NCBI GenBank assembly: GCA_019116265.1 | Contig: DXBZ01000167.1 | Location: forward strand, 1-36,724 | Length of the DNA stretch: 36,724 bases | Reading direction: 5' to 3' | DNA from: Candidatus Olsenella stercoravium | Lineage (GTDB): Bacteria > Actinomycetota > Coriobacteriia > Coriobacteriales > Atopobiaceae | Shown here: positions 23,307 to 31,824 of the stretch, in pieces | Layout: each line of letters starts with the position of its first letter | Numbering within the stretch: position 1 is the first letter of the stretch | Translations under genes and position numbers: made by a program | Notes under the pieces: model-generated | What the model saw: the letters and a program-made list of their open reading frames with translations, nothing else | What the model was told of the DNA's origin: nothing | Databases searched by the model: none

Positions 23307-24308
23307 ATGCGTCGGGCGATTGCCTTTGACCTGGTGGTTCTTCTCGGCCTGGTCGGGCTCTTTGTGGCGAGCCTCTGCCTGGGCAGCGTGGAGACCACGC
23401 CGGCGGAGGTGCTGCGCATCCTCGCCGCAGGTCCCGGCGACGCGTCCACGGCGGCGCAGGTCGTCTGGCAGATCCGCCTGCCGCGTGTCATCGAGGCGGT
23501 GCTTCTGGGCGGGGCGCTCTCGCTCTCCGGCTTTCTGCTGCAGACGTTCTTTGCCAACCCGATCGCCGACCCCTTTGTGCTGGGCGTCTCCTCCGGCGCC
23601 AAGCTCGTGGTGGCCGTCGTGATGATCGTGGTGCTGGGAGCGGGGCAGGTCATGAGCCCGGCGGCCTCCGTCGCGGCAGCGCTCGCCGGGTCGCTCGTCA
23701 CGATGGGCGCGGTGCTGCTCGTCTCGCGGCGCGTGCGCTCGCAGAGCATGCTCATCGTGGCCGGCGTGATGGTGGGCTACATCTGCTCGGCCGCCACGAA
23801 CTTCCTCGTGGCCTTTGCCGACGATCAGGCCATCGTGAACCTGGACAACTGGTCGCGCGGAAGCTTCTCGGGCGCCACGTGGGCCGACGCGGCGGTGGTC
23901 GCCGTGGTCGTGCTCGCCGCCGGCGCGGCGGTCTTTGCGCTCTCCAAGCCGCTCGGAGCCTACCAGCTCGGCGAGCCCTACGCACAGAGCGTGGGCGTCA
24001 ACGTGGGCGCGCTGCGCATGCTCATCGTGCTCGTGTCCAGCCTGCTCTCGGCGTGCGTGGCGGCCTTCGCGGGACCGGTGTCGTTCGTGGGCATCGCGGC
24101 GCCGCACCTGGCCCGGCGCGGGGTGGGCTCGTCGCGCCCACTGCTGGTGACGCCCGCGTGCCTGCTCACGGGCGCCGCCTTCTGCTGCGGGTGCGACCTC
24201 GTGGCCCGCACGCTCTTCTCGCCGGTCGAGCTCTCCGTGAGCGCCGTCACCGCCGTCTTTGGCGCCCCGATCGTGATCGCCCTCATGCTCCGCAGGAGCC
24301 CCCGATGA
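23307..24308 (+). CDS. FecCD/BtuC-family ABC importer permease
   Basis: Start at MRRAIAFDLVVLLG (23307) with AAGGA 7 bp upstream; a GTG at 23274, next to the previous stop, would add 11 residues. Length 333 aa, the usual size, with about ten transmembrane helices. Family motifs: RLPRVIEAVLLGGALSLSGFLLQ, NPIADPFVLGVSSGAK, and GPVSFVGIAAPHLARR (the coupling-helix loop that meets the ATPase). It forms a homodimer channel. The stop codon overlaps the ATPase start (ATGA). Confidence 0.93.
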   Translation: MRRAIAFDLVVLLGLVGLFVASLCLGSVETTPAEVLRILAAGPGDASTAAQVVWQIRLPRVIEAVLLGGALSLSGFLLQTFFANPIADPFVLGVSSGAKLVVAVVMIVVLGAGQVMSPAASVAAALAGSLVTMGAVLLVSRRVRSQSMLIVAGVMVGYICSAATNFLVAFADDQAIVNLDNWSRGSFSGATWADAAVVAVVVLAAGAAVFALSKPLGAYQLGEPYAQSVGVNVGALRMLIVLVSSLLSACVAAFAGPVSFVGIAAPHLARRGVGSSRPLLVTPACLLTGAAFCCGCDLVARTLFSPVELSVSAVTAVFGAPIVIALMLRRSPR

Positions 24309-25468
24309 CTGCAAAAACGGGACGTGTTATTTCGAGCAGCTCTTTTGAACACGTCCCGTTTTCGCTGGAGCTGCGGGGGCTCGAGGTGGGGCACGGCGCG
24401 CGGGCACTCGTGCGCGACGTCTGCCTTGCGGTGAGGCCCGGGCAGGTCGTGGCGCTGATCGGCCCCAACGGATCCGGCAAGACCACGATTCTGCGCACTG
24501 TCGCCGGGCAGCTGCGCGCGCTCGGCGGCGTCGTGAAGCTCTTCGGCCGCGCGCTCGACGACACCCCCGCCACAGAGCGCGCCCGCACCATGTCCGTCAT
24601 GCTCACGGGCCGCCCGCAGACGGAGCTCCTCACCTGCCGCGACGTTGTGGAGGCGGGCCGCTACCCGTTCACCGGGCGCCTCGGCGTCCTGGGCGAGAAG
24701 GACCACGAGGCCGTCACCGCCGCGATGTCCGCGACGGGCGTGACGGCGCTCGCGGACCGCGACTTTGCGCACGTGAGCGACGGCCAGCGGCAGCGCGTCC
24801 TTCTCGCCCGGGCGCTCTGCCAGGAGCCGCGCGTGCTGCTGCTCGACGAGCCCACGTCATACCTGGACGTGCGCTCCCAGCTGGACGTCCTGCAGCTCCT
24901 GCGGCGCGAGGCGCGCGAGCGCAGCATCGCGGTGGTGGCGTCCCTGCACGAGGTCGACCTCGCCCAGAAGGCGGCCGACCACGTGATCTGCATCAAGGAA
25001 GGGCGCGTCTTGTGTCAGGGCTCGCCGGACGAGGTCTTCACCGCCGAGCGCGTCGCCGAACTCTACGACCTGGCGCCAGGCGCCTACGACCCGTCCTTCG
25101 GCAGCGTCGAGCTCACGCGGCCCGAGGGCGAGCCGGAGATCTTTGTCATCGCGGGCGGCGGGACGGGGGCGTCCTGCTTCCGACGGCTCACACGCGAGGG
25201 CACGCCGTTTGCCACGGGCGTGCTGCACGAGCACGACGCGGACGGCCTGCTTGCGCGCAGCCTTGCCACACAGGCGATCTTCGAGCGGGACTTCGAGCCC
25301 GTGAGCGCAGAGTCAGTGGCGCGCGCCCGCGATGTCCTTCTCGGCTGCCGCGAGGTCATCTGCTGCGTGAGCGGGTTCGGCACCATGAACGCCCGCAACG
25401 CCGAGCTGCTCGACACCGCCCGCTCCGCCGAAATCTCCGTGCGCCACGAAGGGTCCCGCGCCGATTAA
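24305..25468 (+). CDS. ABC importer ATPase with an extra C-terminal domain
   Basis: 387 aa, over 100 residues longer than a FepC/BtuD ATPase. Residues ~20-260 form the ATPase: Walker A GPNGSGKTT (53-61), signature VSDGQRQR (near 157, replacing LSGGQ), Walker B LLLDEPTS, switch His in SLHEVD. From ~277 a second domain begins EIFVIAGGGTGASCFRRL and continues with TGVLHEHDADGLLARSLA and REVICCVSGFGTMN. It looks like a nucleotide- or cofactor-binding alpha/beta fold. I do not recognise its function. The first 20 residues are encoded by a palindrome (24314-24362). Start overlaps the permease stop. Confidence 0.9.
   Translation: MTAKTGRVISSSSFEHVPFSLELRGLEVGHGARALVRDVCLAVRPGQVVALIGPNGSGKTTILRTVAGQLRALGGVVKLFGRALDDTPATERARTMSVMLTGRPQTELLTCRDVVEAGRYPFTGRLGVLGEKDHEAVTAAMSATGVTALADRDFAHVSDGQRQRVLLARALCQEPRVLLLDEPTSYLDVRSQLDVLQLLRREARERSIAVVASLHEVDLAQKAADHVICIKEGRVLCQGSPDEVFTAERVAELYDLAPGAYDPSFGSVELTRPEGEPEIFVIAGGGTGASCFRRLTREGTPFATGVLHEHDADGLLARSLATQAIFERDFEPVSAESVARARDVLLGCREVICCVSGFGTMNARNAELLDTARSAEISVRHEGSRAD
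24314..24362. repeat. Palindrome inside the 5' coding region of the ATPase gene
   Basis: Perfect 15-base arms AAAACGGGACGTGTT / AACACGTCCCGTTTT around 19 bases. It is read in frame and encodes about residues 4-20, upstream of the first ATPase strand. It begins 9 bp after the start codon, so in mRNA it could hide the site that couples permease and ATPase translation. The arms are AT-richer than the gene around them. Confidence 0.7.
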
Positions 25469-25540
25469 CGCGCACGGTTTGCAATGTGCGTAAATCTCAG
25501 CTTGGAATATAGGGAATCAAAACACGTCGTGCGTGTTAAT
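25464..25540. repeat. Palindromic element spanning two convergent stop codons
   Basis: Arms ATTAACGCGCACG / CGTGCGTGTTAAT match at 12 of 13 positions. Each arm supplies the TAA stop of one gene (ATPase and CHAD protein). The interior has TTGGAATATAG followed by GAATC. Repeat copies A and B carry TTGGAATATAG / TTGGGATATAG followed by GAATC in the reverse sense, so this may be a shortened relative. Probable bidirectional terminator. Confidence 0.55.
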
Positions 25541-26351
25541 CCACGCTACCAGGCGCTGTGCCCGCCACAAACTCCTCCACGAACCCCTCGTTCCTGCCGA
25601 GAAGGGCCTCGAGCGCGCCGCGTGCCTCGTCGGAGAGCCCCAGGGCGAGAAGGTCACGCGCCATCCCCGCGTTGACGCGGGCGTCGCAGACGTCACCGAG
25701 CTCGTCCTGGATCCCCTTCATCCGGGCGCCCTCGGCAACCGCCCGCTCGCCGAGAAGCGCGCCGAACGACTCCCCCACGTAACGAACGCGCTTGGAGCGC
25801 TTGCGCAGCGTGTGCACGGCGTCTGCGTCCGCGCGGTCGACGACGGCATACCCCTCGTCCACGGTGCGCACGAGCTCGTCAAAGACGGCGAGCACATCGT
25901 CTCGCGTCACACCGCGCTCGAGCACGGAGTCCTTCCAGGGAAGCGACTCCACGCGCCTACGAACGCGGGCAAGCGCCTGGCGGGTATGGCGACCTCGCAT
26001 GACGCCAACCACTCGGTTGCGCTCGAGGTCACGGAGCTCGCCGATTCTCTCAGGGAGCTCGCCGCACGGCACACCCAGCGCGCGGACGTCCCTCAGCATC
26101 ACGTCGTACTCGCGCAGGCGCGAGGTCTCTATCACCACCGACCGCAGGTCCGCCTGGAGCAGGCGATGACGGAGGCACTTGAGGAACGGGGAGGCAAACG
26201 CCAGCAGGCTCCTCAGCGTGCGGATGGAGATGCGCAGCTTGTGGATGGTCTCGACGTCGTCCGGATTGGCGAGAAACGCCTCCAGGCGCACGTCCACCTC
26301 GTCGCAGGCATCCGTCAGCACGCGCGCGATCTCTTCTCGAACGTCCGTCAT
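25536..26351 (-). CDS. CHAD domain protein
   Basis: 271 aa, all one CHAD domain: two helical halves rich in Arg/His. The first motif is IHKLRISIRTLRSLLAF (~36-52), and the second half repeats it in AVHTLRKRSKRVRYVGE. CHAD domains bind inorganic polyphosphate and localise to polyphosphate granules; many stand next to CYTH phosphatases, but none is near here. The ATG follows GGGGGAGAGG. It lies 30 bp after the lipase-like gene on the same strand, so it may be co-transcribed with the CmpB-lipase pair. Confidence 0.9.
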   Translation of the reverse strand: MTDVREEIARVLTDACDEVDVRLEAFLANPDDVETIHKLRISIRTLRSLLAFASPFLKCLRHRLLQADLRSVVIETSRLREYDVMLRDVRALGVPCGELPERIGELRDLERNRVVGVMRGRHTRQALARVRRRVESLPWKDSVLERGVTRDDVLAVFDELVRTVDEGYAVVDRADADAVHTLRKRSKRVRYVGESFGALLGERAVAEGARMKGIQDELGDVCDARVNAGMARDLLALGLSDEARGALEALLGRNEGFVEEFVAGTAPGSVD

Positions 26352-26381
26352 GCCCTCTCCCCCTCAATTGGCAACAGTCGG

Positions 26382-27710
26382 CTACGACCCCATTGTCACA
26401 GAGTCGAGCGACTGCATCCAGGCGATGTAGACGCTCGGGTAGTGGCCGTAGAGGACCCGCATGGGGTTCACGTCGGCGAGAAGGTCCTTCATGACCGTCG
26501 CGGCGCCGCCAAGCGTGGCCAAGTCCTCAGCCGTGGGAATCTCGCGCCCGAGGTCGGCCACGAGCTTGTCCACGTGCTCGCGGTCCTCGGGGACGTAGGG
26601 GCTCCCCACGCCCGTGTTAGCCTCGAAGGCCTCGCACATGGCGGCGTGCGCGGCGTCAAAGCCCTCGTCGCCGTAGCCGGGCAGCCACAGGTCGTGACCG
26701 TAGCGCTCGTAGCCCCAGGAGGCGAGCGGCAGACGCGGCACCATGTCGCTCGGGTTCATGACGTTGAAAATGTTGTCATAGAGCGCGTCGCTCGCGTTGT
26801 CAAAGGTCGTGACCGTGGGCGTGGCAAAGGTGTAGCAGTAGATGCCCGAGAGCGGCGCCAGCACGCGCAGGCCCTGGCTCATCTCGTCGGCGTACGCGGC
26901 AGCGATGTTGGCCGTCGCGGCGCCGCGCGAGTGCCCGGTGAACAGCAGGCAGATGTCGTCGGTGCCGTCGAGGCCGGCCTCGTCGGTAATGCACGCCGCG
27001 AGCTCGTCCACGATCTCGCGCGCAGCCTCCGAGAACCCCTCGTGCGTGATCTCGTCCATCTGGTAGTCGGCCGCGCTGCCCATGTTGAGGTCGCTCAGCC
27101 ACTCCGACCCATAGCTGCCGCGAATGGACACCAGAAAGAGGGTCTTCTCGGCCCCATCCGCGCTGGCCACACGCTTGGTGGCCACCGAGTAGGCAACGAC
27201 GTCGTCCGCGCCGCTCACAAAGTCGACGACCTCGTCGAAAATCTCGCTTCGGTACTGGTAGGACGCCGTGGAGATCTCCTCAAAGCCCAGCTCGGCCAGC
27301 GCCTGCTCCATGTAGGCCGGCGAGCTCGAGCCCGCCTGGTAGTACGCAGACTCCGAGTTGGCCACGGCGGAGAGCACCGAGCACGTGGTGGCGAGCTCGT
27401 GGTTGTAGACGGTGGGGTCCTGGAAGAACCACTCATCATCCCAGGCGACCTCGGTGGAGATGGTCTCGGCGCCCGTGGACATGCTCGTGAAGTCGATGCT
27501 CGCGGTGAAGGCGCCGGTGCGCCCGGTCGAACCCTCCAGCGCGGCAAACTCGCTCGGGGCCCGGACCACGCCCTCGCCGCGACTGCGCTGGTCGAGCCGG
27601 TACCACACGGCAATCGCCAGCGCGATGCCCGCCACGACCACAAGCACCAGCAGGCCGAGAAGAACGCGCAGCCCCCGGCGCGGGCGTCTCCGATCCGCCT
27701 CCTCCGTCAC
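26382..27710 (-). CDS. Membrane-anchored lipase class 3-like hydrolase
   Basis: 442 aa with a GTG start that overlaps the stop of the upstream CmpB-type gene (GTGA), behind GAGGA. A basic N-terminus and one transmembrane helix (~14-37) anchor it with the bulk outside. The hydrolase part has the lipase elbow GHSRG (near 258) after DDICLLFT, then TFATPTV and NVMNPSDMVPRLP, a typical class 3 lipase Asp region; the His is probably in the EHVDK or YGHYPSVY segment. Substrates may be membrane lipids or lipid-linked molecules. Translational coupling to the CmpB-type protein suggests joint function. Confidence 0.85.
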   Translation of the reverse strand: MTEEADRRRPRRGLRVLLGLLVLVVVAGIALAIAVWYRLDQRSRGEGVVRAPSEFAALEGSTGRTGAFTASIDFTSMSTGAETISTEVAWDDEWFFQDPTVYNHELATTCSVLSAVANSESAYYQAGSSSPAYMEQALAELGFEEISTASYQYRSEIFDEVVDFVSGADDVVAYSVATKRVASADGAEKTLFLVSIRGSYGSEWLSDLNMGSAADYQMDEITHEGFSEAAREIVDELAACITDEAGLDGTDDICLLFTGHSRGAATANIAAAYADEMSQGLRVLAPLSGIYCYTFATPTVTTFDNASDALYDNIFNVMNPSDMVPRLPLASWGYERYGHDLWLPGYGDEGFDAAHAAMCEAFEANTGVGSPYVPEDREHVDKLVADLGREIPTAEDLATLGGAATVMKDLLADVNPMRVLYGHYPSVYIAWMQSLDSVTMGS

Positions 27711-29014
27711 GCGACGTCCTCGAACGTCTCGTCGGCGTCCCTCTCGATCAGCGACTCGTCGACCTCCGTCGCGTCGGCACGCCCGGCGCCGTCCACGCGC
27801 GCGGAGTCGTCCGGCGTGATCGTCATGGACTCAAAGCGGTGCGCCATGTAGGCGTCGTCGTAGTGCTCGGCGTAGAACCGCTCGACGGGCGTGGTCTGAG
27901 GAATCCCCGAGAGCCGCTCGAACCAGCAGTCCAGCGCCTCGAGCGTCATGACGCCGTTCACGAGCATGAGCACGGCGCAGAGCGCGGTGAACGAGTAGCG
28001 GACCTTCCACGGGATGAGGTTGATGAGCTTCAGCATCCACGGCAGGCAGAGCTTGATCCACACAAAGCCGAGGACGCCCCACATGCACATGAAGAGCGTC
28101 GAGGTGCGCCCGCCAAAGATCACGGCGATCGGGTCCGGGAAGAGCCCAAAGATCGTGGAGCCGGAGTAGTCCCAGGCCACGGCGCCAAAGCCGAACTCCA
28201 TGAAGAGCGAGGTAGCCGCCTCAAACAGACCGCCGATCACGGCGGAGACCACAAAGATGATCGCCGGGTTGGCCTTGTAGAAGCGGTTCAGCGCCACGGT
28301 CATGAGCACGGCGCCAAAGCCGTAGATGGGCGAGAACGGGCCAAAGAGCAGGCCCGCGCGGTCCTGGATCTCTCCGGGGACCACCACGACGAAGTGGTAG
28401 ACGGTCTCGATGACGAGCCCCAGCACGCAGCAGACCACGAAGACCCAGAACAGGTTGAAGAAGTTGAGCTCGATGTAGCCCCTGCCCTCGTAGTCGCGCC
28501 CGAGCATACCCTCCTCGGCCGCCTCGCGCTCCACCATGTCACGCACGTGGCGCTTGAGCGCACGCTCCTCCTTGAGCGTCGGGTCCACGGTGACCGAGAC
28601 CGCAATCAGCAGGAAGAGCTGGATGGCGTCAGGGACGAGCGAGAGGTCGACGCCCTGCAGCATGAGCCTGAACAGGACCTGCGCCACCGACGTCGCGATG
28701 AGCACGTGGGAGATGCGCGCGGCGTTACGCCGGCTGCCCTTGCGCAGCATGCGACCAAAGAAGACGAGCGCGATGCCGTCGAAGAAGGTGATCGCGTACG
28801 AAATGACGAGAAGGACCACCGGCAGCGTGAGATCGGAGCCAACGACGATCATCGACGGGTCGGTCTGGAGCGCCCAGGTCATGAGCGCGGCGAACACCAC
28901 CACGGCGAACAACGTATAGATGCCGAGCAGGATGCAGAACAGGCCGTAAAGCCGGTAGGCGAGCGGCATCTTCTGCGTGGAGTTGCCGGATTGCGGCTGC
29001 GTCTCTGGGGTCAT
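27707..29014 (-). CDS. CmpB-type (putative ABC transporter type IV) membrane protein
   Basis: 435 aa with about nine hydrophobic segments. The C-terminal half has the CmpB (PF06541-like) pattern: NLFWVFVVCCVLGLVIETVYHF, GPFSPIYGFGAVLM, and SLFMEFGFGAVAWDYSG. The N-terminal half is a separate four-helix region with a cytoplasmic charged loop (KEERALKRHVRDMVEREAAEE). The tail is acidic. Despite the family name, no ABC ATPase gene is next to it; the biochemical role is unknown. The ATG follows AAGGAG. First gene of an operon with the lipase-like protein. Confidence 0.85.
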   Translation of the reverse strand: MTPETQPQSGNSTQKMPLAYRLYGLFCILLGIYTLFAVVVFAALMTWALQTDPSMIVVGSDLTLPVVLLVISYAITFFDGIALVFFGRMLRKGSRRNAARISHVLIATSVAQVLFRLMLQGVDLSLVPDAIQLFLLIAVSVTVDPTLKEERALKRHVRDMVEREAAEEGMLGRDYEGRGYIELNFFNLFWVFVVCCVLGLVIETVYHFVVVVPGEIQDRAGLLFGPFSPIYGFGAVLMTVALNRFYKANPAIIFVVSAVIGGLFEAATSLFMEFGFGAVAWDYSGSTIFGLFPDPIAVIFGGRTSTLFMCMWGVLGFVWIKLCLPWMLKLINLIPWKVRYSFTALCAVLMLVNGVMTLEALDCWFERLSGIPQTTPVERFYAEHYDDAYMAHRFESMTITPDDSARVDGAGRADATEVDESLIERDADETFEDVA

Positions 29015-29221
29015 GCAGGCTCCTTGGCAGGTGTTTCTCAGACAGGCATACGTGCTGAACGATACCTAACTTAATGAAGCCTCAAAGCCGCGGCGTCCCC
29101 ACATGCCGGATAATCAATTTCTGGTTGAGGCTCAGGCGCGCGTCTTTCTCGCCAATTGACGCGTTCCCGACTTCGTACCTACCCTGTCTTGGTATTTGCC
29201 ATCCGTTCTGCGAGGGCAATC

Positions 29222-30142
29222 ATGAACATCCGACAGCTCCAGTTCTTCTATCGAGCGGCGTGCCTGGGAAACTTCTCCGCCACCGCACGAGCGGAGAACG
29301 TCACGGTCCAAGCCGTCTCAAAGTCGATGCACGAGCTCGAGGAGGAGCTCGGAGGGCAGCTGTTTGAGCGCGAGGGACGAGGGGTGCGCCTCACGCCCCT
29401 CGGGGAGGCGCTGCTCGAACCGGCCCGCAAGGCAGTCGAGAGCTTCGAGTCCGTAGGGCAGCTGGCCGACGCCTGGGGCAGGGAGCCGACCCCCAGAAGC
29501 GACCTGAGGCTCGCCCTCGTCACGCCGCCCTTCTCCAAGCACGAGTTCATCTGCGGCATCGTGGCGCGCCTCATGACGCAGTCCCTTGGGATAAAGACAA
29601 GCCTCTCCGTCCGCATTGGTGCCGAGGCGCTGACGGAGCTTCGGGCCGGCAACCTCGACGCCCTCTTCACCATCGGACGCCTGAGCGCCCCGGGCTGCAC
29701 CTGCGTCCAGATCGGGACGGTCACGCCGGGCGTCTTCCTTGGCCGGCGGCACCCGCTGCGCGGCAGGCGGCAGCTGAGCTTTGCCGACCTCGCCCCCTAC
29801 CCCGTCCTCTGGAACGACAGGATCGACGGGTTCAACGAGACGGTGCTGGTCACCTGTCGCCGACATGGGCTCAGCTCCCCCCTCGAGCACGTCAGCACCA
29901 ACGAGGGGGTTGTCGACCACCTGGAGAACCACAACGGCTACATCATGGGGGTCAACCTCAAGGCCCTCAGCATCCTTCCCTTTGCCGCGATGCACGACCT
30001 GGACCCGGCCGAGGCGCCCGCGACTCCGGTGTGCCTCGTGCTGCTCGAGGGGCAGCGCCGGCCCGAGGTCGAGCGCCTCAACCAGTTCTGCAGGAACGAG
30101 TTCTCACTCCTGAAGAGGCTCCTGGGCTCCGAGGGCTACTGA
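29222..30142 (+). CDS. LysR-family transcriptional regulator
   Basis: Start at MNIRQLQFFYRAACLGNFSATA (29222) after GAGGG; 306 aa. The DNA-binding helix is ENVTVQAVSKSMHELEEELGGQLFER. It has Val-Gln-Ala-Val-Ser-Lys where most LysR proteins have T(Q/P)xxxS, a variant seen in CbrA-like anaerobe regulators. The effector domain starts at RLALVTPPFS. It is divergent from the CmpB-lipase operon and may control it; it could also act on the downstream Gfo/Idh/MocA gene. I cannot identify a clear binding site. A TTGACG at 29156 could be a -35. Confidence 0.9.
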   Translation: MNIRQLQFFYRAACLGNFSATARAENVTVQAVSKSMHELEEELGGQLFEREGRGVRLTPLGEALLEPARKAVESFESVGQLADAWGREPTPRSDLRLALVTPPFSKHEFICGIVARLMTQSLGIKTSLSVRIGAEALTELRAGNLDALFTIGRLSAPGCTCVQIGTVTPGVFLGRRHPLRGRRQLSFADLAPYPVLWNDRIDGFNETVLVTCRRHGLSSPLEHVSTNEGVVDHLENHNGYIMGVNLKALSILPFAAMHDLDPAEAPATPVCLVLLEGQRRPEVERLNQFCRNEFSLLKRLLGSEGY

Positions 30143-30359
30143 GACAAAGGAGCGGGCCGTCTGTCTCACGACGCGGCCGCGCGGCGGAGGGGCCCTCCTC
30201 GCCCGCGCGGGCGGCCTCGACGCGGGCGGCGCATGAAGGAGAGCTTTGGCGCGCGACGACAGATCTCGGGGTTCCCTGCGGTGTTCCCTTCGGGTTCTCA
30301 GCAGAAAAACTCAGGTATAGTACCGAGCGACGCCCTCTGTTGCCGTGTGGGAGAAACGC

Positions 30360-31412
30360 ATGTCATCCGCTGGTGAAGCAACCGCCGAGAAGAGCGTGCG
30401 CTGGGGAATCGTCGGCGCGGGCAGGATCGCCCAGCGCTTTGCGCGCAGTCTCGCGCACGAGCCGCACTCCGAGCTCGTGGCCCTCAGCTGCCGAAGCGCC
30501 GCGAAGGCGGCCGTCTTTGCGACGGCGCACGGCGTGGGCGAGGACGGCGCCCTCTCCGACGAGAGGCTCGGCGACGTGGCCGGCTCCGCGCACGCCGCCC
30601 TTCTCGCCCGGCCCGACGTCGACGCCGTCTACGTGGCACTCCCCCACAGCATGCACGCCGCGTGGGCGCTCGCCGCGCTGCGCGCCGGCAAGGCGGTGCT
30701 CTGCGAGAAGCCCCTCTGTGTGAGCCCGGAGGAGACGGTCCTTCTCGCCAACGCGGCACGAGCCGAGGGCCTGCTGCTCATGGAGGGCATGAAGACGCGC
30801 TTTTTGCCGCTGTACCGCCGCGTGCGCGAGCTCGTGGGCGAGGGCACGATCGGGCGCCTCACGCGCGTGGAGGCCGTTCTGCACAACAACATGGGAGACC
30901 GGATCGCGCGCGGCGGAGACTACCTCAGCGCGGCGACGGGCGGCGGCATGCTGCTCGACTCCGGGATCTACTGCGCCGGCTGGGTCGAGGACTACCTTGA
31001 CGGGCCGCTCGAGGTCGTGAGCGCGGAGGCGCGCTGGGAGGCCGGCGTGGACTGCGCCGTCGACGCCGAGCTGCGCGCCGGCGAGAGGACCGCGCGCCTC
31101 GCCACCGCCGCTGACCGCGACAACACGCGCTACGCGCGGCTCGTGGGGACCGAGGGGCAGATCGTGGTCGAGCAGATGCACCGGCCCGAGCGCGCGCGAC
31201 TGGAGCGGACGGGCGAGAAGCCCGTGGAGCTGGAGCTCCCCTACCCCGTGGACGACCTCTACGGCGAGGTCGAGCACTTCGTGGGGCTCTTGTGCGCCGG
31301 CAAGACCGAGTCGCCCGTCATGCCGCTCGCCGCCTCGCTGCGCTGCGCCGAGCTGCTCGCCGCCGTGCGCGGGCGGCTGGGCTCGGGCCCGCGGCCCTCC
31401 CCGACTGTTTGA
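30360..31412 (+). CDS. Gfo/Idh/MocA-family oxidoreductase
   Basis: Start at 30360 after GGGAGA; 350 aa. Rossmann loop GIVGAGRIA (16-24), DVDAVYVALPHSMHAAWALAAL, and the family motif EKPL with Lys117. The C-terminal beta-sheet domain follows (ATGGGMLLDSGIYCAGW), matching the dihydrodiol/trans-diol dehydrogenase-like branch. NAD(P)-dependent oxidation or reduction of a sugar or polyol is expected; the substrate is unknown. A TATAGT at 30316-30321 is a possible -10, without a clear -35. Confidence 0.92.
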   Translation: MSSAGEATAEKSVRWGIVGAGRIAQRFARSLAHEPHSELVALSCRSAAKAAVFATAHGVGEDGALSDERLGDVAGSAHAALLARPDVDAVYVALPHSMHAAWALAALRAGKAVLCEKPLCVSPEETVLLANAARAEGLLLMEGMKTRFLPLYRRVRELVGEGTIGRLTRVEAVLHNNMGDRIARGGDYLSAATGGGMLLDSGIYCAGWVEDYLDGPLEVVSAEARWEAGVDCAVDAELRAGERTARLATAADRDNTRYARLVGTEGQIVVEQMHRPERARLERTGEKPVELELPYPVDDLYGEVEHFVGLLCAGKTESPVMPLAASLRCAELLAAVRGRLGSGPRPSPTV

Positions 31413-31491
31413 ACCCCTTCGCCCCGGGCCCCGACCCGCTACCCTAGAGGGGCAGGCGCGCCGACCGTCGGCGCACGACGAAAGGAAGCAC

Positions 31492-31767
31492 ATGGACGTT
31501 CAGGCAATCATCGCGCAGGTCTCCGCCGCCCTCGCGGACGCGCCCGAGAAGCTGCAGGAGCTCATCTCCGATCCCAAGGGCACCATCGAGGGCATCACCG
31601 GCATCGAGCTCGGCGAGGGCGACCTCTCCCAGATCGTCGACGGCGTCAAGAGCGGCATCGCCGACGGCAGCCTCGACCTGAGTGGGCTTGACCTGGGAGG
31701 TCTCGATCTGGGCGGCATCGCCGGCAACCTCGGCGGCATGCTCGGCGGCCTCTTTGGCAAGAAGTAG
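31492..31767 (+). CDS. Small glycine-rich protein of unknown function
   Basis: 91 aa with a strong site (AAAGGAAG, 7 bp spacing). The first half is a helical, acidic domain (AIIAQVSAALADAPEKLQEL, then DPKGTIEGITGIEL and DLSQIVDGVKSGI). The second half is a Leu/Gly repeat (SGLDLGGLDLGG, GGMLGGLFGKK). The DPKxxIExxTGIELxEGDLxxIV block recalls NHLP/Nif11-type leader peptides and also a small family common in anaerobic Firmicutes ending in GLFGK; from sequence I cannot tell which. No peptide-modifying gene is adjacent. It has its own terminator. Confidence 0.8.
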   Translation: MDVQAIIAQVSAALADAPEKLQELISDPKGTIEGITGIELGEGDLSQIVDGVKSGIADGSLDLSGLDLGGLDLGGIAGNLGGMLGGLFGKK

Positions 31768-31794
31768 GGACGGCCGACAGTCTGACCCGCAGAC

Positions 31795-31823
31795 CGGGGC
31801 CGCCCTCGTGGCGACCCCGTTTT
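31795..31823 (+). terminator. Rho-independent terminator of the small glycine-rich gene
   Basis: CGGGGCCGCC pairs with GGCGACCCCG (one mismatch) around CTCGT, followed by TTTT, 27 bp after the stop codon. It lies against the end of the convergent flavin reductase gene. Confidence 0.75.
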
Positions 31824-31824
31824 G

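Noticed and set aside
25533-27851. 772-aa plus-strand ORF
   Set aside because: Antisense to the CHAD and lipase-like genes; composition is typical of a high-GC reverse-frame shadow.
29078-29132. AGCCTCAA / TTGAGGCT inverted pair before the LysR gene at 29222
   Set aside because: Only 8 bp with a 39-base loop and no second copy; could be chance.
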